Source: Dokdonella sp041395345
GTDB taxonomy: Bacteria > Pseudomonadota > Gammaproteobacteria > Xanthomonadales > Rhodanobacteraceae
NCBI RefSeq assembly: GCF_041395345.1
Contig: NZ_JAWLAR010000009.1
Coordinates: 1 to 64,000 of the forward strand
Direction of reading: 5' to 3'
Length of the DNA: 64,000 bases
Numbering within the stretch: the first letter of the stretch is position 1; each line of letters starts with the position of its first letter. Below the pieces are notes generated by a model. The model was not told the DNA's origin and made no database searches. It saw only the letters and a program-made list of their open reading frames with translations. The position numbers and the translations under genes were made by a program. Below, one piece after another: positions 8,156-15,964 of the stretch.

Positions 8156-8731
8156 ATGAACTGGAAGAACACGCAGGAACGTTACGGGAAACTCTCGATT
8201 GCCATGCACTGGCTGATGCTGGCGCTGCTAATCGCCGTCTATACGTGCATTCTGTTGCGCGAAGAATTCCCGCGCGGAAGCGAGCTCCGGAATGATCTGA
8301 AGACCTGGCATTTCATGCTCGGCCTGAGCGTGCTGGGCCTGCTTGTATTTCGTCTGATCATTCGCTTCACCGGCCCGACTCCGGCCATACAGCCACCCGT
8401 CGGCGCATGGCAGCACCGAATGGCCGCAGCCATGCATGGCGTGCTCTACCTGTTCCTGTTCGCGATGCCCGTGCTCGGTTGGCTGATTCTCAGCATGGAG
8501 GGAAAACAGATTCCCTTCTTCGGCCTCGAACTGCCGCCGCTGTGGGATCAGAACAAGGACCTCGCCCACGAAATCGAAGACATCCATGAACTGATTGGCG
8601 AAATCGGCTACTACCTGATCGGCGCCCATGCCGCGGCCGCACTGTTCCACCACTACTTCATTCGCGACAACACCTTGCTGCGCATGTTGCCTGGCGCGGA
8701 AAGACCGCTGCGCGACACCGGGCGCAAATAG
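8156..8731 (+). CDS. Cytochrome b561-type diheme membrane protein
   Basis: A 191-residue protein with four membrane helices of the bacterial cytochrome b561 (CybB/YceJ) fold. Candidate heme-ligand histidines are in IAMHWLM (about residue 18), TWHFMLG (about 52), AAMHGVLYL (about 99) and GAHAAAALFHHYF (about 161-170). It probably exchanges electrons between quinol and a periplasmic partner. It lies 61 bp after sqr, where it could recycle quinol or reduce periplasmic sulfur species; the partner is not evident. C-terminal residues are polar. Confidence 0.85.
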   Translation: MNWKNTQERYGKLSIAMHWLMLALLIAVYTCILLREEFPRGSELRNDLKTWHFMLGLSVLGLLVFRLIIRFTGPTPAIQPPVGAWQHRMAAAMHGVLYLFLFAMPVLGWLILSMEGKQIPFFGLELPPLWDQNKDLAHEIEDIHELIGEIGYYLIGAHAAAALFHHYFIRDNTLLRMLPGAERPLRDTGRK

Positions 8732-8773
8732 CGCCTCTGATTCGAAACACTCTTCAACACGAGGAAACCCGCC

Positions 8774-8980
8774 ATGAATATCGACCGCATCGTCCTTGCA
8801 TTCGCCGGCAGCGTCATCTTGATCAGCGTGATCCTGGCCCACTTCGTTTCGCCGTGGTGGCTGCTGCTGACGCTGTTCGTCGGCGCCAACCTGCTGCAGT
8901 CGGCGTTCACCGGCTTCTGCCCGCTCGCCAGCATCCTGCGTGCCTTCGGGGTCAAGTCCGGCACCGCGTTCTCCAACTGA
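8774..8980 (+). CDS. DUF2892 (YgaP-like) small inner-membrane protein
   Basis: A 68-residue protein with two membrane helices (about residues 8-24 and 29-45) and the conserved GFCPLASILRAFG (about 48-60). This is the DUF2892 pattern found as the membrane part of the rhodanese YgaP and as a stand-alone partner of sulfur-transfer proteins. No rhodanese domain is fused here. Its place in the sqr operon supports a link to sulfane-sulfur handling. AGGAAA precedes the ATG. Confidence 0.85.
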   Translation: MNIDRIVLAFAGSVILISVILAHFVSPWWLLLTLFVGANLLQSAFTGFCPLASILRAFGVKSGTAFSN

Positions 8981-9021
8981 TCCCAAGGCAACCGACACTA
9001 GTTCAACGCTGAAAAGCTTGA

Positions 9022-9039
9022 TCCCAGCCTGCGCTGGGA
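9022..9039. repeat. Short palindromic (REP-like) intergenic hairpin
   Basis: TCCCAGC-CTGC-GCTGGGA is a perfect 7-bp stem with a four-base loop, followed by GGACGAGC. Translated, the surrounding DNA gives the IPACAGRT / LPAQAGIK strings typical of dispersed palindromic repeats in this order of bacteria. It lies in the 119-bp gap between the DUF2892 and DUF302 genes and may process or stabilise the mRNA. Confidence 0.55.
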
Positions 9040-9099
9040 GGACGAGCACGGACCTATTCAGCATTGCCTTCAGACACCTCTCCCCGATGGAGCGATTCA

Positions 9100-9483
9100 A
9101 TGTATTACCTCGTCGATTCAACCAAATCCTTCGATCAGGCCGCGGCCGATCTGGAAGCCACGGTCGTGGCGCACAAGTTCGGCGTGCTTCACGTCCATGA
9201 CCTGGGCGCGACCCTGCGCAGCAAGGGGGTCGAGTTCGCCGAGCAATGCAAGGTCTTCGAAGTCTGCAATCCCGCACAGGCGGCCAAGGTACTGGCCAGC
9301 GACATGCGTCTGAACATGGCCCTGCCTTGCCGGATCTCGGTCTACACCGAAGGCGGGCAGACCCGGATCGGCATGATCCGGCCCGAGCCGATGCTTGGCA
9401 TGTTGTCGAAGGATTCACAGCTGGCCAGCGTTGCCGCGGAAGTGGAAGCCGCCACAAAGAAAATGATCGACGAGGCAGCCTGA
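9100..9483 (+). CDS. DUF302 domain protein
   Basis: A 127-residue soluble protein with the DUF302 pattern: an N-terminal strand-helix unit, VLHVHDLGATLRSKG (about residues 29-43), FEVCNPAQAAKVLASD (about 53-68), then ALPCRISVYTEGG (about 74-86). Two cysteines sit in these conserved blocks. The family is structurally known but unassigned biochemically and often accompanies sulfur-oxidation genes. I chose ATG 9100 because GGAG lies 7 bases upstream; a frame 12 codons longer has none. Its stop overlaps the next start by one base (TGATG). Confidence 0.85.
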   Translation: MYYLVDSTKSFDQAAADLEATVVAHKFGVLHVHDLGATLRSKGVEFAEQCKVFEVCNPAQAAKVLASDMRLNMALPCRISVYTEGGQTRIGMIRPEPMLGMLSKDSQLASVAAEVEAATKKMIDEAA

Positions 9484-10559
9484 TGAACCTCACGCGTTCG
9501 CTGCTATGGGTGGCGGTCGGCCTCGGCATGCTCGCAGGTTGTGACCGTTCCGCTCCGCAAGAAATGGTTTCGGCGGCAACGCCCGACTTTGCGACGGCCG
9601 TCGCCAGCGCCGAAGTTTCCCATTCCGAGCAGGTCTGGGATGGTGTGGTCGAGGCGGTCAACCAGGCGACGGTGTCGGCGCAGACCAGCGGACGCGTGAT
9701 CGAGTTGCCGTTCGACGTGAATGACACCGTACCCGAGGGTGCGGTGATCGTGCGCTTCACCGACGTGGAACAGAAATCGGCGCGCAGTCGCGCACAGGCA
9801 CAGATCGCATCGGCACAGGCCAGCTACGACGAAGCCGAAGCCGCCTACAAGCGGACTTCCGATATCTATGCACGCAAGCTGGTCGCCAAGGCCCAGCTCG
9901 ATCAAGAGCGCGCGCGCCGAGATGCCGCCAAGGCAGCACTGGTCGCCGCACAGGCACAGGCACGCGAAGTGGGCCAGCAGATGGACTACACCGTTGTCCG
10001 CGCGCCCTACTCCGGCATCGTCACCGAACGCTACGTGCAGATTGGCGAAACCGTGCAACCCGGACAGCCGCTGATGGCAGGCGTTTCGCTCAAGGATCTG
10101 CGCGTCTCGGTACAGGTCCCACAGAGCGCGATCACAGCCATCCGTGCCATGCAGTCAGCCGACATCCTTCTCGACAGCGAGGAATCGAAACGGGTGAAGG
10201 CAAGCAAGGTCACCGTGTTTCCGTATGCCGATCCGGCCACGCACACCTTCACCGTTCGCCTCGAATTGCCCGGCGACAACACCGGTCTGTATCCGGGCAT
10301 GACGGTCAAGGCGGCATTCGCCACCGGAGAAGCCAGGCGCCTGATGCTCCCGGTCAGCGCACTCGTCCAGCGCGGTGAATTGCAGGCGGTCTACGTGGTA
10401 GACGGGAACACGGTCCGGTTGCGCCAGATTCGCAGCGGCCGGCGCATCGGTGAGAACGTCGAGATCCTGGCCGGGCTTGCCGACGGCGAACGCTATGCGC
10501 TCGACCCGCAGGTCGCCGCGCAGTGGCTGGTTCGCCAGCATGGCGGAGAGCCCAAGTGA
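9483..10559 (+). CDS. RND efflux periplasmic adaptor lipoprotein
   Basis: A 358-residue membrane-fusion protein. The lipobox LAGC places the lipidated cysteine near residue 20. It shows the standard order: biotinyl-lipoyl half (SGRVIELPFDVNDTVPEGAVI, in part, about residues 60-80), an alpha-hairpin rich in Ala/Gln (about 88-165), the second lipoyl half (VRAPYSGIVTERYVQIGE, about 167-184), then beta-barrel and membrane-proximal domains. It bridges the pump encoded next, whose GTG start overlaps this stop by 4 bases, to an outer-membrane channel. No channel gene is in this operon. Confidence 0.9.
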   Translation: MNLTRSLLWVAVGLGMLAGCDRSAPQEMVSAATPDFATAVASAEVSHSEQVWDGVVEAVNQATVSAQTSGRVIELPFDVNDTVPEGAVIVRFTDVEQKSARSRAQAQIASAQASYDEAEAAYKRTSDIYARKLVAKAQLDQERARRDAAKAALVAAQAQAREVGQQMDYTVVRAPYSGIVTERYVQIGETVQPGQPLMAGVSLKDLRVSVQVPQSAITAIRAMQSADILLDSEESKRVKASKVTVFPYADPATHTFTVRLELPGDNTGLYPGMTVKAAFATGEARRLMLPVSALVQRGELQAVYVVDGNTVRLRQIRSGRRIGENVEILAGLADGERYALDPQVAAQWLVRQHGGEPK

Positions 10560-13500
10560 GCGAATCCAGGCTCGGCTTTTCCGGTCGCATCGCACGCACC
10601 TTCCAGTCCTCTCCATTGACGCCGGTGCTCGCGCTGGCTGCGATCCTGCTCGGCATTGCCGCGACCCTGATCACGCCGCGCGAGGAAGAGCCGCAGATCG
10701 ACGTGACAATGGCCAACGTGATCGTGCCGTTTCCCGGCGCCGATGTGCGCGATGTCGAGAACCTCGTCGCCTTTCCGCTGGAACAGAAACTGGCCGAGAT
10801 CGACGGGGTCAAGCACGTCTATTCATTGAGTCGCCCGGGTGTCGCGATCTTCACGGTCGAATACCAGGTGGGCATTCCGCGCCAGACCGCGATCGTGCGC
10901 CTGTACAACCAGGTCTTCCAGAATCAGGGCTTCGTGCCGGCCGGACTCGGCGTTGGCCAGCCACTGATTCGGCCGATGGGCATCGATGACGTACCGGTCA
11001 TGGCCGTCACCCTGTGGAGTGATTCACCCGAGCAAAATCCGACCACGCTGGCCGAAGTCGCGCACACGCTGGAATCGGAACTCAAGCGAATTCCGGGTAC
11101 GCGCGATGTCTACACCATCGGCGCACCGGAGCGTGCCGTCATGGTTGAGCTCGACGCGACCAAGCTCGCCGCGTATGGCCTTTCCATGCAGGAACTGGCG
11201 AGTGCGATCCGCGCCGCCAACACGGTCAGCCAGGCCGGTGATCGCGTCGTCGATGGCCATGCCCTGCCGGTGACGGCCGGCAGCTTCCTGGCCAGTGCGG
11301 CCGATGTTGCCGAACTGGTCATCGGACTCAACAAGGGACAGCCCGTGTTCCTTTCCGATGTCGCCCGCATTCGTGCCGGAGCCGATTTGCCCGATACCTA
11401 TGTCTGGTATGGCGCACCGGCGGGCAAGCCGGGACCGGCCAGTGGCCACGCCCCCGCGGTGACCCTGGCGATCGCGAAGAAACCCGGCAGCAATGCGGCT
11501 GACATCACGACCGCCGTGAGCGCACGCCTGCAGGCCTTGAGTGGCGAAGTGATTCCGTCGGACGTGCATTTCTCGGTCACCCGCGATTACGGCCAGACCG
11601 CCAGCGACAAGGCCAACAAGCTGATCCAGAAACTCATGTTCGCCACGCTCTCGGTGATCCTGCTGGTGTTGTTCACACTGGGCTGGCGCGAAGCGATCGT
11701 GGTTGGCACCGCCGTCATCATCACCCTGATGCTGACCCTGTTCGCCTCGTGGGCGATGGGTTTCACGATCAACCGGGTCTCGCTGTTCGCGCTGATCTTC
11801 TCGATCGGCATCCTGGTCGACGATGCCATTGTGGTTGTCGAAAACATCCACCGCCATCAGCGTCTCGGCGGAGCGCGCCTGCGCGACATCATTCCGGCGG
11901 CGGTCAGCGAGGTCGGCGGGCCGACCATTCTCGCCACTTTCACAGTGATCGCCGCGCTGCTGCCGATGGCCTTCGTCTCGGGTCTGATGGGCCCGTACAT
12001 GCGGCCGATCCCGATCAATGCCTCGGTCGGCATGCTGCTGTCGCTCGCGGTCGCACTGGTGGTGACACCGTGGCTGGCGCTGCGCCTGCTCGCCCATCAC
12101 GGCGCAGCAGAAGGCGAGGCCGACACTGCAGAAACCGGCGGCGGCTGGCTCAATCGCGCATCGCACAGGATCATGTCGCCGTTTTTGCAAACCGATCGTG
12201 CACCGCGACGGCGGCGCCTGCTGTTCGCGGCCATGGGCGTGCTGGTGATGGCGGCGGTCGGTCTGGTCGTGATCCAGGCAGTCATCCTCAAGATGCTGCC
12301 GTTCGACAACAAGTCCGAATTCCAGATCGTCGTCGACATGCCCGAAGGCAGCACGGTCGAACGCACCAACGAGCTGCTCGGCAAACTTGCCGGAAGCCTG
12401 GCCGATGTGGCCGAAGTCAAGGACTGGCAAGGCTACGCCGGCACCGCCGCACCGATCACCTTCAACGGGCTCGTGCGCCAGTACTACCTGCGCAGCGGGC
12501 CTCTGGTCGGCGACCTTCAAGTGAACCTGGTCGACAAGCACGAGCGCGACCGCCAGAGCCATGCGATCGCTCTGGCCGTGCGTCCGCAGCTGGCCGCGAT
12601 TGGCAAGGCGTTCGGTGCCTCGGTCAAGCTGGTCGAAGTGCCACCCGGTCCGCCGGTGCTGGCCCCGATCGTCGCTGAAGTCTACGGACCCGACTACGAC
12701 ACGGTGCGCAAGACCGCCCTGGCACTGGAGAGGCGTTTCCGCGCCGAATCCGACATCGTCGATGTCGATACCAGTGTCGAAGCCGATGCGCCGCGCGAGA
12801 TCATCGTTGTCGATCGTGTCCGCGCGGCACGTCTGGGCCTCGACCAGGCGAGCATTGCGCAGGCCCTGCGCACGGCCCTGTCCGGTGATGACGCGACCTA
12901 TCTGATGGACGGCCACGCGCGCTATGCGGTGCCGGTGCGATTGCGCCTGCCCGCCGGCGATCAGGCTGCGATCGAGCAGTTGCTGGCGCTGCGCGTGCGC
13001 GCAACCAATGGCAATCTGGTACCGCTCTCGGAAGTGGTCGAAGTGCGCGCGGCGAACTGGGAAAAGGCGATCCTGCACAAGGATCTGCTGCCCTATGCCA
13101 CCGTCACCGGCGACGATGCCGGTCACACCGACAGCCCGCTCTACGGCATGTTTTCCATGGTCAGCGATCTGAAGCAGGCCGACGGTGGAGATCCCGCACT
13201 CGTGCAGACCTTCATAGACCAGCCGCAGGACACCACGTCGCCTGCAGTGAAATGGGACGGTGAATGGCAGATCACCTACGAAACCTTCCGCGACATGGGC
13301 CTGGCCTATTCGGTCGGCCTGGTCCTGATCTATCTGCTCGTGGTCGGCCAGTTCAAGAGCTACGTGGTACCGCTGATCATCATGGCGCCAATCCCGTTGA
13401 CGGTAATCGGTGTGATGCCGGGCCACGCCCTGATCGGTGCGCAGTTCACGGCGACCTCGATGATCGGCATGATCGCCCTGGCCGGCATCATCGTGCGCAA

Positions 13501-13798
13501 CTCGATCCTGCTGATCGACTTCATCAACCAGGAAATCGCCCGTGGCCGGCCGCTGCGCGACGCAGTGATCGATGCGGCGGCCGTCCGCGCCAAGCCGATC
13601 GTGCTGACCGGCGTAGCGGCCATGGTGGGCGGCTTCTTCATCATCGATGATCCGATCTTCCAGGGCCTTGCCGTTTCGCTGATCTTCGGCATCCTCGTTT
13701 CGACCGCGCTGACCTTGCTGGTCATTCCGTTGCTGTACTACGGCTGGCTGTCACGCAGCAACAGCGCGGGCACATTCCAGGAGACAAGCCATGAGTGA
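10556..13798 (+). CDS. RND-family inner-membrane efflux pump
   Basis: A 1080-residue proton-driven RND transporter, full length, with twelve helices and two large periplasmic loops. The helix-4 proton-relay acidic pair is present in FSIGILVDDAIVVVENI (about residue 415-431). N-terminal TPREEEPQIDVTMANV and the later LIYLLVVGQFKSYVVPL are typical of HAE-type pumps found outside AcrB. GTG at 10556 overlaps the adaptor stop (GTGA) and has GGAGAG upstream. Being translationally coupled to adaptor, DUF302 and, upstream, sqr, I infer a role in exporting persulfides, polysulfides or electrophiles; the substrate cannot be read from sequence. Confidence 0.92.
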   Translation: MSESRLGFSGRIARTFQSSPLTPVLALAAILLGIAATLITPREEEPQIDVTMANVIVPFPGADVRDVENLVAFPLEQKLAEIDGVKHVYSLSRPGVAIFTVEYQVGIPRQTAIVRLYNQVFQNQGFVPAGLGVGQPLIRPMGIDDVPVMAVTLWSDSPEQNPTTLAEVAHTLESELKRIPGTRDVYTIGAPERAVMVELDATKLAAYGLSMQELASAIRAANTVSQAGDRVVDGHALPVTAGSFLASAADVAELVIGLNKGQPVFLSDVARIRAGADLPDTYVWYGAPAGKPGPASGHAPAVTLAIAKKPGSNAADITTAVSARLQALSGEVIPSDVHFSVTRDYGQTASDKANKLIQKLMFATLSVILLVLFTLGWREAIVVGTAVIITLMLTLFASWAMGFTINRVSLFALIFSIGILVDDAIVVVENIHRHQRLGGARLRDIIPAAVSEVGGPTILATFTVIAALLPMAFVSGLMGPYMRPIPINASVGMLLSLAVALVVTPWLALRLLAHHGAAEGEADTAETGGGWLNRASHRIMSPFLQTDRAPRRRRLLFAAMGVLVMAAVGLVVIQAVILKMLPFDNKSEFQIVVDMPEGSTVERTNELLGKLAGSLADVAEVKDWQGYAGTAAPITFNGLVRQYYLRSGPLVGDLQVNLVDKHERDRQSHAIALAVRPQLAAIGKAFGASVKLVEVPPGPPVLAPIVAEVYGPDYDTVRKTALALERRFRAESDIVDVDTSVEADAPREIIVVDRVRAARLGLDQASIAQALRTALSGDDATYLMDGHARYAVPVRLRLPAGDQAAIEQLLALRVRATNGNLVPLSEVVEVRAANWEKAILHKDLLPYATVTGDDAGHTDSPLYGMFSMVSDLKQADGGDPALVQTFIDQPQDTTSPAVKWDGEWQITYETFRDMGLAYSVGLVLIYLLVVGQFKSYVVPLIIMAPIPLTVIGVMPGHALIGAQFTATSMIGMIALAGIIVRNSILLIDFINQEIARGRPLRDAVIDAAAVRAKPIVLTGVAAMVGGFFIIDDPIFQGLAVSLIFGILVSTALTLLVIPLLYYGWLSRSNSAGTFQETSHE

Positions 13799-14282
13799 CA
13801 CCGAGGAGATCCGCCTGACCCTTACCCAGGAGTCGGACTACGCATTTCGTATTGCCTTCGATGAAACCTCGCTCGACGACCTGCATACCGACGAGCCATC
13901 TCCGCTCGGCGCAGACAGCGGCCCGAACCCGTCGCGACTTCTCGTTGCGGCCGTTGCCAACTGCCTCAGTGCAAGCCTGGTGTTTGCCCTGGGCAAGTAC
14001 AAGAACAGTGTGAATGGCGTGGTGACACGTGCGACCGCCCGAATGGCGCGCAACGAACAGAAGCGCTTACGCATCGCCCACATCGATGTCGCCATCAAGC
14101 TGCCGGATGCAGCGGCCGACTATGCGCAGATCGATCGCCTACTCGAGCAATTCGAGAACTTCTGCATCGTTACCGAAAGCGTTCGCTCGGGCGTTCCGGT
14201 GGATGTGAGTGTGCACGATGCAACCGGCGCCGTTCTGCATGACAGCTCGGCTGAAGCCGCCGAAACCCAGGACCCGCCCTGA
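13791..14282 (+). CDS. OsmC-family protein
   Basis: A 163-residue OsmC/Ohr-fold protein. The first conserved cysteine is in AVANCLSASLVFALGKY (about residue 60) and the second in FENFCIVTESVRSG (about 124), the two redox positions of the family. OsmC/Ohr proteins reduce organic peroxides and related relatives act on persulfides. Position as last gene of the sqr operon, starting inside the RND stop region with an 8-bp overlap, favours sulfane-sulfur or peroxide detoxification. The C-terminal 15 residues are acidic and probably disordered. Confidence 0.88.
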   Translation: MSDTEEIRLTLTQESDYAFRIAFDETSLDDLHTDEPSPLGADSGPNPSRLLVAAVANCLSASLVFALGKYKNSVNGVVTRATARMARNEQKRLRIAHIDVAIKLPDAAADYAQIDRLLEQFENFCIVTESVRSGVPVDVSVHDATGAVLHDSSAEAAETQDPP

Positions 14283-14426
14283 TCCCGATCACGTGCACTG
14301 GCTTTCCCAGTTGGCGAACGCGAAGTGAGTGATCACGGCGAATGGTTTGTCCATCCATCGTTCGCGGAGCGATGCGCAGCATCGCGATGGGCGTGCAATT
14401 GCCCCTCGCCCCGCCTGCTAGCCGGG

Positions 14427-15662
14427 CTATTCGTTGTGCCAAAGTTCATGACTGTCAACCAGCACGAGCAGGCGTGCGCGCTCCGCTTCGACTCGAGCAG
14501 AAGCCTCGGCCAATGCAATCTGCCGTTGCATGCGTTCGGCGAGCAGCCATTCGACCAGGGGAAGCTCGCCGAGCTCCCGGCCGCGACGGATACGTCGAGT
14601 GGCTTCTGTGCTGGCAAGAAGGGCTCGCTGCTGTGCGAGCCACCCATCTCGTTGTTGAATGGCTTGGCGAACCGTTTGTTCTGCTTCTCGCTGTATATCA
14701 CGGCGCATGACCAGGGAATCGCTATGCAAGGCACTCGCGTCCGCTGCTGCCGCATCTCCCAGCGCCGCTCGGTAGCGCCCGCCAATCGGAATGCTGAAAA
14801 CAAGCCCGAGCGCTCGTTCGGTGCCATCGTTGTCGCTCAGGTAGCGCAAGCCGATTGTCGGATCAGGCCGGCGGTCAGCGCGAACGCGGGCAGCAATGGC
14901 ATCGGCCCTGGCCGCATCGCTTTCAACCGCGCCTATCTCGTGGCTGCGCTGAACGATGCGCGCAGTCCATTCTTCGGGAGTCATAGGCAGCTCGCCCGGC
15001 TCTTCGATCGAAGGCACTCGCAGTGGCAATGGCAGGCTCGGAAAGTCATTGGCAAGCGCGGCATGTGCGGTCGCCAGTTTTCCCTGAGCGGCGACATCGG
15101 CAGCCTGTGCCTGAGCCAGATCCACATCGAGAAGATCAAGGTCCATCGGTGCGGCATCACCCATCTGCACACGTCGGGCAAGAGCTCTTCTCTCCTCGCT
15201 CAATGATTCGGTATGAGCAGCAGCGGCCCGGGCCATTTCATCGGCAAGCAGCCAGTCCATCCAGCGTTCCAGGAGATTGCGCGCGGCTTGATGGCGAGTG
15301 TCGTCCAGGCGCAGTTCCGCCGCCGTCATGCCGTGCTCGCCGATCTTTCGGTCCAGTGCCGCCTTTCCCGGCCAGCGGAACTTGCGTCCGACGAGCGCCT
15401 CGAACTCGTTGTATGTGTTGTCGCCACCGACCCCATTCGCGCGCCGCAATTGCGGAATGGCAGTCACTTCGAACTCATGCGAACCCACCGCCTGGGCGCG
15501 CGCCTGGGCGCCGGCTGAATCGAAGCGCCCCATAGCCGCCTGCACTGCAGGCTGGGCATTGATCGCAGTGGCCACAAGCGCCGGCTCTGGCAACCAGACC
15601 TGCGCATGAACTTGCACCACAGCCAATTGCAACAACAAGGAAACGCAGACGATCTTTTTCAT
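14427..15662 (-). CDS. TolC/CzcC-family outer-membrane efflux channel
   Basis: A 411-residue outer-membrane factor. A signal peptide ends at VHAQ (about residue 20). The body has the two repeated long-helix segments of OEP proteins (about 35-190 and 230-390), rich in Ala, Arg and Glu, with FSIPIGGRYRAALG (about 275) in the barrel part. The ATG overlaps the DUF3240 stop by one base (TGATG). It is the exit duct for the metal-type RND pump encoded upstream and may also serve the pump at 10556-13798. Confidence 0.88.
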   Translation of the reverse strand: MKKIVCVSLLLQLAVVQVHAQVWLPEPALVATAINAQPAVQAAMGRFDSAGAQARAQAVGSHEFEVTAIPQLRRANGVGGDNTYNEFEALVGRKFRWPGKAALDRKIGEHGMTAAELRLDDTRHQAARNLLERWMDWLLADEMARAAAAHTESLSEERRALARRVQMGDAAPMDLDLLDVDLAQAQAADVAAQGKLATAHAALANDFPSLPLPLRVPSIEEPGELPMTPEEWTARIVQRSHEIGAVESDAARADAIAARVRADRRPDPTIGLRYLSDNDGTERALGLVFSIPIGGRYRAALGDAAAADASALHSDSLVMRRDIQREAEQTVRQAIQQRDGWLAQQRALLASTEATRRIRRGRELGELPLVEWLLAERMQRQIALAEASARVEAERARLLVLVDSHELWHNE

Positions 15663-15964
15663 CACAGACTTCCCCTGTCGAGCACGGCTTCGGTCCACCA
15701 ACGCAATTCGTGAGACCCCGTGTGCTCGCGCAGCAAGTGCAGTACGTCGTCTTTTGCTTCTGCCGGAATCACAAGCCACAAGAGGCGCTTCTCCACGCGT
15801 CCGCGCACGCGCTCGGCGTCGGAGGCCCGGGCGAAGCTGTTCGCATGCCCCTCGGCACGCAGGAGTGTGTAGCCAGGCATACGCGGGTCTGCGCTCAAGG
15901 TTTCGGTTATCAACGTCTCCAACTGCGGTGGAAACAGCAGATTCATGCGAATCCAGTTGTTCAT
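15662..15964 (-). CDS. DUF3240 family protein of a metal RND operon
   Basis: A 100-residue soluble protein with MNLLFPPQLETLITETL near the start, then a PII-like ferredoxin fold and VIPAEAKDDVLHLLREHTG (about residues 69-87). DUF3240 proteins recur inside czc-type operons, where a regulatory or metal-sensing role has been proposed but not proven. It starts within the last codons of the pump gene (4-bp overlap) and ends inside the tolC start, so translation is tightly coupled. Confidence 0.82.
   Translation of the reverse strand: MNNWIRMNLLFPPQLETLITETLSADPRMPGYTLLRAEGHANSFARASDAERVRGRVEKRLLWLVIPAEAKDDVLHLLREHTGSHELRWWTEAVLDRGSL

Noticed and set aside
13360..13725. Small antisense frames within RND genes as possible regulatory peptides.
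   Set aside because: No ribosome-binding site and composition expected of antisense to membrane-protein codons.
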